DNA of 64,000 nt, taken from Meloidogyne chitwoodi (Eukaryota > Nematoda > Chromadorea > Rhabditida > Meloidogynidae). The position numbers and the translations under genes were made by a program. Positions 10,745 to 21,521 of this stretch are shown here, piece by piece. Positions within the stretch are counted from its first letter, which is position 1. Each line of letters opens with the position of its first letter. The stretch is taken from NCBI GenBank assembly GCA_015183035.1, contig JACZZP010000007.1, forward strand, positions 2,441,149-2,505,148, written 5' to 3'. The notes beneath the pieces were generated by a model. The model searched no databases. It worked only from the letters and a program-made list of their open reading frames with translations, and was not told the DNA's origin.

Positions 10745-12410
10745 TCAAAGATCAGCTCCGAATATTGAATTCAACAGGCTAGCATCTGAACTCATTGAGT
10801 TTTGTTGTTGTTCATCCAAAAGTGACAAGTTATAATAAGGGCTAATATCGTTCTCCTCTAACGGAGGGTCTAAGGAAAGTAAAGCATTTCCTTGTAGAAA
10901 TTCCTAAAAAAATTATTAAATTTAAAAAATATTAAAGTTCCCCAGGATTTAACACAAAAACCGACAATTTTATTAGAAGAAAGTGCTTCAGTCTGAAAAT
11001 ATTTGTTGCTAGTACCAGGAGATGAAAGAAGCATAGCCATTTTTAGCGGAGAAAAAGGTGGAGTAAATTGTCTTTGTTCGTGTTTTTGTTGAATGTTTGA
11101 AGATTTTGAAGGAGTTAATGGACTTGAACATTTGTTAATAGTTGGGGTAATATTGTTAAGAGATTGATAATGATTCTATTTTAAACAAAAAATAAATTTA
11201 TATTTTTTAGAATGGACAACCTCAACAGCTTCTTCAATACTCTCTGGACAAATAAATGAATTCAAAGGTCCACCATTCTCATTTCGAATTATAACTTCAA
11301 ACCTCTAAAACATATTTTATTTTTTAGGATAATTTAAATAAATGATTACTTGTATTTCAGTTGGATCTACCACCTAATAAAAACGATTTTTTAATTTAAA
11401 AAATCATAAAAACCTCAATAGATGACGAAGAATCATGTGGAGCTTTTACTGCAATTAACATTTTTTCCTTAAATTCATCCAAAGAACGCAAATCGGAGAA
11501 GAGAGAATAACTCAAATATTAAAAAAAATAAAATTAAAGAAAAAATACTTATAAACAGAATCTGTTGGGTCTTCTTTTGCCAATTTAAGTGCAGAAGAAA
11601 TGGATTGAGTAAATATATCTAAAGTATGTTCAGCAGCAATTAGTTCAACATTTTCTTTATCCAATTTTTGAAATTCTAATGAACATGTAAACTCGGATCT
11701 GTCCCTGCAAAGGTTTTAAAGAAAATGTAAAAAATTTTAGAAACAACCTCCATCGAATGCTATTTTTTCCAACTTTTTCAATGAGATCAACACCTTCAAG
11801 CACATTAGTAATGTCATAAAGACGTCGTTTTGGAACACCTGTCAGAAGAAATAGATTTAAAATATATAATTCAATATCACTTTCCATTTATTTAAAAAAC
11901 TAACCAAGAAATTCAGCTGCTTCATTCAAATTTAAAACCTAATTTAGATAAATCATCAAAATTATGAAGCAGAAATTAAATAAATACCCCAGGCTTGCGC
12001 ATTTGCAAATCCAGAAACTTTTTAGTAAGGCTCAGAAGAGAACTGTCTTGACGGGCAGAATCACCACCGTCTAATTAATGTATTAACTTACAATATTATT
12101 AATCAAACAAAACCTTGTTTGCTCTGAGGCGTCCTATTATTGGTTTTACTATTTTTTAAATTATGTCCAAAATCTTTAGATCTGCTCAAATTTTCCAATG
12201 ATAATCTTCTTCGGCACTAAATATTAATTTTATGCTTTATCTTATATTTTTCTAATAAACCTTCAATTGTGAAGTTTGTTGATGTTTCCGTTTGTTAGAT
12301 TGTGGTTCTGATTGTATTACTGGAATAATTAAATCATCATTTGCGATTGGTGACTCAAAATATGTAAAAGTTTGATTACAAGACAAATCTTGTCCAATTT
12401 GATAGTTCAT
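10745..12410 (-). CDS. efl-1: E2F transcription factor (EFL-1-like)
   Basis: Minus-strand gene of about ten exons, ATG 12408-12410 and TGA 10745-10747. E2F proteins bind TTTSSCGC sites as dimers with DP and control cell-cycle genes under Rb. The winged-helix DNA-binding domain runs from [20 protein letters not shown] through [20 protein letters not shown] to [30 protein letters not shown] is the diagnostic recognition helix. A coiled-coil/marked box follows, with the conserved [12 protein letters not shown]. The C-terminus ([19 protein letters not shown] ... [10 protein letters not shown]) resembles the acidic Rb-binding segment, so this is an activator- or E2F4/5-like member rather than an E2F7/8 type. 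One DNA-binding domain and about 400 residues are normal for the family. The upstream region holds near-palindromic TTTTCGTCGCGTCGAAAA repeats that could be E2F-type sites. Confidence 0.92.
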
Positions 12411-12500
12411 CTTCTAAACAAAGTAAATACAGGAAAAATTAATTTCAAAAGTTTAGGCTTAAAAAATTAGCTTTTCGATGTTGAAAGGAATTGCATACAC

Positions 12501-12620
12501 CGCATATTTTCGTCGCGTCGAAAATTGCACTTTTGACGAATATTTTCGTCGCGTCGAAAATTACAGTTACATCGCATATTTTGGTTGCATCGAAAATTGC
12601 ACTTTTGACGAATATTCGCG
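12501..12620. promoter_or_regulatory. Tandem near-palindromic repeats upstream of the E2F gene
   Basis: Starting 91 bp upstream of the E2F start codon, a block cgcatattttcgtcgcgtcg...aaaattgcacttttgacgaa is repeated, with TTTTCGTCGCGTCGAAAA at 12508-12525 and 12543-12560 and a decayed copy (ttttggttgcatcgaaaa) at 12578-12595. The core is almost self-complementary and resembles a widened E2F site (TTTCGCGCGAAA). A tttcgccc and a tttcggcgc follow at about 12644 and 12696. A role in autoregulation is inference. Confidence 0.4.
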
Positions 12621-12759
12621 AACTGAGCCAAGTATATGACATTTTCGCCCAAAGGATCAAAAAGTGCAAGAGGTTTAAAATTCAAATTGGTTGCTTTCGG
12701 CGCTGAAAGTTGAATTTTTGGCAACATAAATGTGGAAATTCGCAAATACAATTTTGCTG

Positions 12760-13122
12760 TTATCTAATATGAAAAAATAATGAAAAAAAAAGAATTTTAA
12801 AGTATAAATAATTACTTATTAATATATTCATATACTACCTATATTAGTATATTACTAATTTTTCATCAAATCATAGATATTTGAAGTTTAATTATTATAA
12901 TCATAATTCAATGTAAAAGAATATTTATCAATTTCTCCTATCTATTTTTAAGCTCAACAAAAGATGGGTATTCCTATTTTTTACTCTTATCAGTAATTGG
13001 GCACAACTATAATAACTTTGTCATTTGCTTTTAATTATTCTTAATTATTAATTAATTAAATTGAATATACATAATTATTAATACTTTTTATTAAATTAAT
13101 TATATAAACTTATTTCGCAAAC
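12760..13122. other. Short divergent intergenic region
   Basis: AT-rich spacer between the E2F (-) and protease (+) genes, likely holding the protease promoter. No distinct site recognised. Long attaatt runs precede the protease ATG at 13123. Confidence 0.4.
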
Positions 13123-14846
13123 ATGATTTATCATCAAATCGACGATTTACCACAAGAAATTGATGCAAAAGCTGATGATGGATACCGACCAAATCTTTCG
13201 AAGCTGCCTGTCACATCCGCTGGATCAAATCACGCAGCAACTTATTTTCGTTTCCATCTTCCTAGAAAATGTGAAGAATTATGCAAATATAGAATATTTT
13301 CAACCCGTGCGTTGTACTTGGCGAGCTCTCTTTTGATTAAAATATTTTTTCTTGCTTCTGCTTTTCTTCTTCTAATTTTCGGATTTTCAATGCTTTTTCA
13401 GTGGATTCTGGGTCTAAATTCTAACAATTTAATGATTGGATCAAAAAACGAAAATATAACTTCTCGAGAAAAATGGTTATTTAATGAATTTGAAACATTC
13501 CAGAAAAAGTAAAAAAAATTAAATCTAATTAAGTTATTAAATTAAATTATTATTAAAATTTGAGCTATTTACGTTTTTATCCCTCACACGAAGAACGTAC
13601 AAAAAGATTTATTGCATTTTATTTAAACATGAATTTGCTTAAACGGCGCTTGGAGCATGAAAGGAAGTTAGGCATTGAAGGCCAAACAATCTGGGGAGTC
13701 ACCGAGTTTTTTGATTGGACTGAGGAAGAAATGTCAAAAGTGATAAATAAATTATTATTATTTTGGAATAATTTATGAAATTCTAGCTATTAATTCCACA
13801 CAGTTACACTCTGAAAAGTAAACTAACCTCAATAGTCAAAATTATTAAAGTTGAAACAAGACACGGATATTTTCGTCCAAAACAATGGGACTGGCGTGAT
13901 AAAGGTGTTGTGACACATGTTAAAAACCAATGTACGTTTTAAAACGTTTTTTTTATTTTTTATGAAAGAAAATAGTAAATTGTGGTTCTTGCTGGGCATT
14001 CTCAGTAGTAGCACTGGTTGAAACAATTCATGCCATTTACAACGGGACTCTTATTAGACTTTCAGAGCAGGTTATTTTTATAGAAGTTTAGAAGATATTT
14101 TTAAAAACATATATAAATTAATATCAAAAATTAATTTTCAGCAATTAATTGACTGCGATTCGGCAGAAAATGGATGTGAAGGTGGTTATCGTCCTTACGC
14201 CTTACGGTATTATAAAATATTCAAGTTCAAATATTTTTTAAATAATTTATAGTTATGTTCGAGATAAGGGTCTTCTTTCTGAAGATGCTTATCCGGTATC
14301 TTAAGTATTTTTAATTTGATTAAATATAAAATATTGAATAAACATTTAAAATAGTATCGAGGTAATGATGGAAAATGTCAACTTCCTTCTGGACCGATTG
14401 ATCCAACTCAACGTGTGTTTATTGACGAATGGCGATCTTTACCTTCTAATGAAGAACAAATTGCGGATTGGATTGCAACTAAAGGACCTGTTACTTTTGG
14501 TGCCGATAAAATTATTTAAAATTAAATTTTTAAATTTAGGTATGAACGCAACTAAAAGTATGTATCACTATCGAGGAGGAATTTTTTCACCAAGTCCAGA
14601 GGAATGCAGCCACGAATCTTTAGGCTCACATTCAATGGAGGTTGTAGGTTATGGAGTAAATGATCAGGAAATTCCTTATTGGATTCTAAAAAACAGTTGG
14701 GGAAGTGGTTATGGTATTAATGGAGGATATTTGCATATGAGAAGGTAATCAAGCTAAAAGTTATTAATTAATCAAATTTTTATTGTAGAGGGGTCAATTC
14801 ATGTGGGATTACTCGTGAAGTATACAGTGCTTTAATTACAATATAA
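13123..14846 (+). CDS. Membrane-anchored papain-family (C1A) cysteine protease
   Basis: About nine exons, ATG 13123 and TAA 14844-14846. About 60 polar residues come first, then a long hydrophobic segment ([20 protein letters not shown] onward, residues about 65-100). This is a signal-anchor layout rather than a cleaved signal peptide. An I29-type propeptide follows ([20 protein letters not shown] ... FFDWTEEEM). The peptidase domain begins [16 protein letters not shown], with catalytic Cys in [20 protein letters not shown], catalytic His in [11 protein letters not shown] and Asn in [12 protein letters not shown]; all active-site residues are present. Cathepsin L/F-like enzymes are usually secreted or lysosomal, so the membrane anchor is the unusual part. 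Neighbours do not suggest a shared pathway. Confidence 0.88.
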
Positions 14847-14904
14847 ATTTTATTTAATTCTATTTATTTTTTATTGGGAATAACAATTTTAAGAGAATAT
14901 TTTT

Positions 14905-17372
14905 TTATTTTTGATTTAAACTTTTCAATAAAATTTCTTTCATCTTTATAAGCAATTGTTCATTTTTAATATTATTTAAATTATCCTCAAAAAAGAGCGA
15001 TAACAATTCGGAAAAATTTAAAAGAACATATCTCTCACATTCTTCCATCAAGACGTTTAAATGCATCTCCTGAAATATTTTATTAATTTTACATTTTATT
15101 TAAAAATATATTTACTTTTGCAAATAAATAAACACTTTCAAACATTTCTGAAGAAAAAACATTGTTTTGCAAAAAAGAAGAAACAGCTAGTTCTGCTATA
15201 GAAACTAATTTTTCTAATCCAAACCGTCTAGCTAATGTGCAGATAGCCATTTGTTTGGATGTGTTCATCTGTGAGGAAATAATTTGAGAACATTTTGAAA
15301 CATTTCCATAGACAAATTCAAGAATTAAACGAAATGTATCTGCATCTGAATCTGGTAAATCCACAATTCCAGAAGGATTTCTAATAAAAAATGATTAATA
15401 TTATTCAAAAAGAAAGTAATTTTTTACTTCAAAATTTGCCTAAATTCTTCTGAGGCATTTACTAGTACAATACGATGTGCATAAACTATACGGCCATCAG
15501 CAAAACGAAAGCGAATGTCTGACAAATCAGAACAATCAACAAATTTTGGATCAATTTGTGTAGAAAGTGATGAATCAATTCCATTATAGAGTTGTCGGTT
15601 TTGTTGAATTGCATGATTTTTATTATAATAATTTTGTTTCTTTTTTTGAAAATAATGCTTAGAGGATTGCTTTAAACTTTTATTTTTTAAAATTTGTCGA
15701 AAAAGTGTTGAAATAGTTGAAGCAATTACTTTAAGAATATCTTGTTTTAATGAAGACGAGTTTGATATAACAAGTAAATTGAAGAGCTAAAAGATTTGAA
15801 TAAAAAAAGTTAATCAAAGCTTTATTACCAGTTCAGCTAACCATTCAATTCGCTTCTTTAATAATAATTCTTTTTTATCTAATAAATTTTCCTCTACTTC
15901 AAAAACTACTTTAAAATCATTTAAATGATTAATAAGCAAAATTTGAAACATTTCTTCCTTATCTTTTTCTCCCTTTTTATTAACAAACTCTATTTTTTGG
16001 TTGTAAATCCATTCTAACGCATCCAACCAAGAAATCATATTTGGCCAATATGATTTCTTATTATGATTACTTTTAGTGGAAAGATAGCCACTATCTGTTG
16101 ATTCATTGTTGTAGTTAGTAATCTTGTTTTTGCTATAAATATCAGACTTTGCCTTTTGTTGGCACTTATCTACTGAAGAAATACAACAACCAGAAAGTGA
16201 ACATGAAGCAATTGGAGAATTATTTAGTTGTTTGATTGTTGTTGTTGTTGAAACAGGAATTATTTTTTCGCATTGTTCTGCAACTAAAATAGAGGTAATC
16301 TCATTTTTCATTCAGCCATGAAAAAATAAAAAGAATTTCCAGAATATTTTGGTAGTTCTTTTTTGTTTCCCCTTATTTTTTGACTCACCCCTCTCTATTG
16401 AAGAAGAATAAAATTGGCATCCTCCCAAAATATTTCCGCCAATATCCATTGTATTATTTATAGGCACAGAAACGGCAGATTTTGCTGACGATGAAAGAGA
16501 AGAAAAAGATGATCTATCACTACAAGCAGCAATTAATTTTCGCCTCTGAGGCATTTGCAATGGAGGAGGATTATTTTTTATTAAAAGATTTTTGGTATAG
16601 TAAGGATGGTTGAGATGATTATCAAATTGTGTATTGAAGCTATTTGAAGTCTGTTGAAATTTAAGTTTTTGTTCTTCTTCTTCTTCAAAACTTGCAAAGT
16701 TAGGCATACTTTTATAAAGTTGGTGAATTTGTTCTAATGATGTAAATTGATGGTTTGGCATAAAATTGGAAGAGGATGTTGTAGATGATGCAGAGAGAAA
16801 ATTTTCATCCTCCGCTTCGTTGTTATCGATTTCACTTTTTGAGTTGGCATTTCTAAAATAAATTGGGGTGAATTTGTGAATAAAATGAAGAATAATTATA
16901 CTTTGTCATTAAAGGACTTTTTCTCGATGCCGCCGAAGGCCCGGAACCATTCGAATAATAAATTAATTCATCGCCAGCGTCAACACAAGCCGACTTGAAA
17001 ATAATAAATCTTAGACATTGTATTTAATTTTGCATACCCTTGACTTTGAAAATCCTCCATTTGAGGAGATTAATGACCTCAAAGCATTTGCTAATCGAGG
17101 AAGAGCAGCATTTGATGAGTTGTTACTGCTACAAGCAACAGGATCTATTAAACTACTCTCTTTATTACTGTTCTCAATTATTCTAGTTCTATTGAAACCA
17201 TTTAGAGCAGAAAAACTTTTGTAATGTTTTTGTGTATTTTGTGAACGTTTTTCTTTACTACAAAAATTTAGGTTTAATAAAAAGCTTCAAAAATTTTTTA
17301 AAAAATATACCAAAAATTTTCTTTAGCTTTATATTGCCAGTTGTTTTGTTGCTTATTGACTTCATAAACCAT
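14905..17372 (-). CDS. BTB/POZ domain protein
   Basis: Minus strand, about ten exons, ATG 17370-17372 and TAA 14905-14907. The N-terminal two thirds is low-complexity and Ser/Asn-rich (LPRLANALRSLISSNGG, DAGDELIYYSNGSGPSAASR, a Glu-rich run, MPQRRKLIAACSDRSSF), then helical (SWLDALEWIYNQKIEF; LDKKELLLKKRIEWLAELV). The C-terminal part is a BTB fold: SDIRFRFADGRIVYAHRIVL, VNASEEFRQILK, LPDSDADTFRLILEFVYGNV, AICTLARRFGLEKLVSIAEL and LLMEECERYVLLNFSELL-like helices. BTB proteins dimerise and often serve as adaptors for Cullin-3 ligases. No Kelch, MATH or zinc-finger domain is visible, so the partner class is undetermined. The exon-intron phases match throughout. Confidence 0.82.
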
Positions 17373-19417
17373 TAATGAATGTTTATAATTTAATTATGCA
17401 TAAACTAATCTTAAAAAATATAAAAATATCAAAGTGGAATAAATCATTATCATTTACTGGGACATTAATAATTTTTAATTGATGGGTAATAAATTGCATC
17501 GATAAATGCTCTTAGTTGGCGCCCTTGATCGCATGCCCCACTTGCATTTTTGCGCAGCAATAAAAAAAATAAAAATATTTGGGTTTTAATTTCAAGGTCA
17601 GAAAATTTAGTTACGAAAATAAAAAATTAATAAAAAAATAAGTATATTAGAAGTTTAATTAAACCAATTTTTGAATAATAAAATTGATCAAAAAGTTAAA
17701 ATTTAAATAATTAAAAATTAAAAATAAAAATAAGATTCTATAAATGTGCCTTTCATTGTTCTTTAAGCGCCTTTTGTCTTTGAGATTTGCTGTGATCACA
17801 TAATAGAAATACTAAAACACACTGTCCGACCTTGGCGATTTAAAAAATGTATTATATTTTAATGAAGGAAATTTTTGACCAAAAAGCAGTAAAAATATAA
17901 AAAGTGCTGCTGGTCGTTTTTTATTATTTTTTTTATTAAATTTAAGTTGCAAAAACGGGAAAATAGAATTAATTGAAAAGTTTGTAATATAATAAGATAC
18001 ATATTTACTTAACATGCAAAATTGAGTGTAAAGTTTTGTCGCAAAATAAAAAAATATCGACCAACAGAATTATTTGTAGAGAAAGCCTTTCAACCAGGTC
18101 ACTTTTCAATTATGGCCGATAAATCGGAAAGAGACTGGTTTTGATCATTTTTTAGATAAAATGTTGAATATTATTGAACTTGGATAAAAATATTAAATGA
18201 GAACGTAATGGATTAATAAAAATATTTTGATGATTAAAAGTGGAATACCTATGTATTTAGAAGATTGTTGGTTTAAAATTAATTTAAATTTAAAATGAAA
18301 AATGATCAAAAAATAATATTAATTCAAAAGACAGGATTATCAAAATGTGTAAAATGAATTACTTAAGTAAGTGCAATTTTTCGATGATAAAATAATAAAA
18401 AGAAAGAATTTGCTGAAGCGATACTAATTAGATAATGACGGATGAAGAAAACAAAAAATGGGGAAATATTGTTAAAAATTAAATCTGATTCAGTTAGATA
18501 TACACAAAATGGATCTTTTTTATTATAAACAAGTAAATTAAAAAATGGATAAAAAGTTTATTTATTTGTTGTTAATTTAATAATTATAACCTTTAATCTA
18601 TTATAATATTTTTAACTAAAATTTTTATTTAATCACATTTTTTAATTTTAAAAATAACAATCTAGGTAATTAACTAATTTATTTCTAATATTTTTATTGA
18701 AAAATTTGGCCCCACTAATTTTAGTGTAAATTCCCTGTAAAAACAAATAACTGTGACGCTGTGTTTGGTGAAGTATACATAGAAGAACGGAAGGATAGGA
18801 TTAAATGAAAGAGCATTTTTCCTTCATTTCCTTCGTGTCCTTCAACTGTTATATGTATATTTGTATTGTTTGTACAGCAACATTTATTGTTTGTTTGAGT
18901 ATGGATTTGGAAAAATGAAAGAAAAACAGACAAAAAATTATTGAAATATATAAACAAAAAATACTAATAGAGAATATCAATTAATAAAACTTGAACATTC
19001 GTTCATTTCTCCCAACCCATTTTATAAAATTAAAGATTAAAACATTGCTATAAATTTTTGAATTGTAGAACATTCGTGATATCAATAATATTCAATAGGT
19101 TGTTTTTTTTTGAAATTTTGGAAAAGAACTAATCAAATAGGGGCATAACATAGGAAAAAACTGGTTCTCAAAGCCTTCCTTTTTGTAAACATTTTGAATG
19201 CTCTATCCGGTTATTTACATTCTATTATATTTTTTCTACAGACTCATAACACAGAGGATAAGAAAAAATAAATACGTAAAATTAAAAAATCTTACATTAA
19301 TAGTAGTTCAATTTTTATTTTTAAAATAATAAATTAGATAATGAAAAATTATGAATAATATTTCTGTATTAAGCAACCACATGGTGGTGGAAATATTATT
19401 CAATTACTATATTTAAA
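17373..19417. other. 2-kb intergenic region, no gene supported
   Basis: AT-rich sequence upstream of the BTB gene and downstream of the secreted-protein gene. A 67-codon minus-strand ORF (17812-18015) and a 78-codon one (18721-18957) show no protein-like composition or splice support. The only GC-richer patch is cgcccttgatcgcatgcccc near 17520, which may belong to the BTB promoter. Confidence 0.5.
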
Positions 19418-20779
19418 TTAACCATTGATCACTCGCTGCTCGTATTTGTTCAAAACACCGTCAATTATGTTCAATATTACTTCGGAGTATTTTTCCTTAG
19501 CAAGTAATCGTTCCTGTAATGTTAACAATGAATATTAACATATTATTATATTTTTTTTAAATTTTTTAAATAGAATTTATTCTAATTTTAATTATATTAA
19601 AATTCAAAATCTTATATTATTATTGCTAAAGAAAACAATTTACTTGATCAATAAAAAGCTTGACCAACTCAGAAGGCTCAACAGGTACATTACTCTGACG
19701 GCCTGTCCACACCTTTCGGTTGGAAATTTCTGGATCTGCACTCATCATTAAAATTAAAGGCTTCTCACAACGGTGATCTGGGTCTTGTACCCAAATGTTC
19801 AGTACATCGCTTAGCTTCTTTTGAACTGACTGAAAATTTAAATAATTAAATAATATATTTACATAGTTTAATTATTAAAACACACATCCAAATTGTCAAG
19901 AAGGTTAGAATGTCGCACAATGATAACCATTACTTCGAGTCCGCTACGATCGCATTCATTTTGTGTATTATCCTGCATTTTTAAAATTTATTTTATCTCC
20001 CTAAAACAAAGTTATTGTATTTTAAAAAAAAAAATAATTATTATTATGGTTTAATAGCTAATAATGAAAATTTTTTACCTTCCGAGTAGCATCTTCTAGC
20101 TCTTTAAGCATTTCGTCTATTTCACTTCTTTGACTTTGCACAAGTATATTGTCTGGATCGCAAATCTTTGATTGGATTCTGTGAAGACATTGAATATAAC
20201 TAGGTGGTGATGCTGGTGGAAGGCCTTCAGAATCCTCATCTCCTCCTTGTAATCCAGAAATTGTAGCAGTTGAATCCGGTGAAGGAGGGAGAGGTGGTTC
20301 TTTTGCAAAAATAAACTTATCTTTACAATAATACATTACCTGGCCCCGTTTTTGATACATTATCCTCATCAATTTGACCCTTAAGATTAGTGTTTTGTTC
20401 CTCTACTGTTTCAGAATCTTTTTTATTGCCTTCAATCTGCTCATTCTTATTTGATAATGGACTATTAGTTCCATCACTTGCTGTATCTTTTGGTAATGCA
20501 GGTGGCAATCCAGGATTTTTAAGCAGACTATATTGCATGAATGAATTAAATAAAATTTTCTTTTAAAGTAACCGACCTTCCAATAATCTCTTCTTCACTG
20601 GGAGCTTTAGTTGGAATCGGTGGTGACTGATTTGTTTCCTCATTAATACTGCCGGGTGGACCATGAGGTACACCTTCGGGAACAATGCCAGAAAGCAAAG
20701 AAGATGGTATTTGTGCAGTATTTTGTTCTAATATACAAATTGTGAAGAAAATAAGGTTGTAAAATATTTTTACTATCAT
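19418..20779 (-). CDS. Secreted or lumenal acidic/proline-rich protein, unknown family
   Basis: Minus strand, about six exons, ATG 20777-20779 and TAA 19418-19420. It begins with a signal peptide (MIVKIFYNLIFFTICILEQ). A Pro/Gly/Ser-rich region (LLSGIVPEGVPHGPPG, KNPGLPPALPKD) follows, then acidic low-complexity sequence (VEEQNTNLKGQIDEDNVSK) and PPLPPSPDSTATISG. The C-terminal 170 residues look folded and helical: YIQCLHRIQSKICDPDNIL, RSEIDEMLKELEDATRK, NECDRSGLEVMVIVRHSNLL, VQKKLSDVLNIWVQDPDHRC, VPVEPSELVKLFIDQ and a conserved-looking end, YSEVILNIIDGVLNKYEQRV. I do not recognise the family. Four cysteines in the C-terminal part are compatible with a secreted domain. No function is proposed. 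Confidence 0.65.
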
Positions 20780-21521
20780 TGATCCAGAAAACTTTAATTT
20801 TGCTAAATTGGACTTATTTAAATGTAAATCAAAAAATTTCTTTAAGTAATAAAATTAAAAATATATAGAAATTTCTAAAGAAGAGAACATCAAAAACACA
20901 TTTTAATGTATATAGAAAATAAACCTAGAAAAATTTAGTGTTGTTGGTATGACGAAAAACTAAAGTTAACTGGTTTAACTTCAATTGACCGCGAGACTAA
21001 TCAAAAATAAATAAATTGCGTAAAAGGCCAAAGATTATGCAACAGAAAAACTTAAATAATTTCGATTATTAAGAAATAAAAACCTAATAAACTTTTGTAA
21101 TAAATCATTAAATTATTATACAATAATATGTCTGAGTCATAATAATTAAAAAGTTGCAATACTGCCCATTTTATTAAAAAATTATGTAAGAGAAATAATT
21201 ATTAATTAAATAATTAATTACATTTTAACATATTTATGTAGATTTATGTTTGGAAACTTTTAATTTTAAATGAGAAAAAATTAAGAGGAATGAAATTAAT
21301 ACCTTTGTTCAGTAAAATTCCAAACTAGGCTTATTAAGCTATTTGTGTATGTGTACAGGATTTTTATTTTATATAGATATATGTATATATATTATTCTAT
21401 TATTGCTTAACAATGATGTGAAATTAATACGGTCATTTAAACAAAGCTTATTGAATTTTATAGGATATTATATAGGTAAGTATAATGGATTGGTAAAATT
21501 TTCATAAAAATTCTGAATCCA
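20780..21521. other. Divergent intergenic region
   Basis: AT-rich spacer between the secreted-protein gene (-) and the receptor gene (+). A strong donor-like ttatatag|gtaagt at about 21470-21480 could end a non-coding or very short first exon of the receptor. No other feature seen. Confidence 0.4.

Noticed and set aside
17018..17224. Plus-strand ORF of 68 codons
   Set aside because: Opposite strand of a BTB-gene exon (LPRLANALRSLISSNGG) that joins in phase with its neighbours.
18721..18957. Minus-strand ORF of 78 codons in the 17.4-19.4 kb gap
   Set aside because: No conserved motif, no splice partners and an AT-driven composition.
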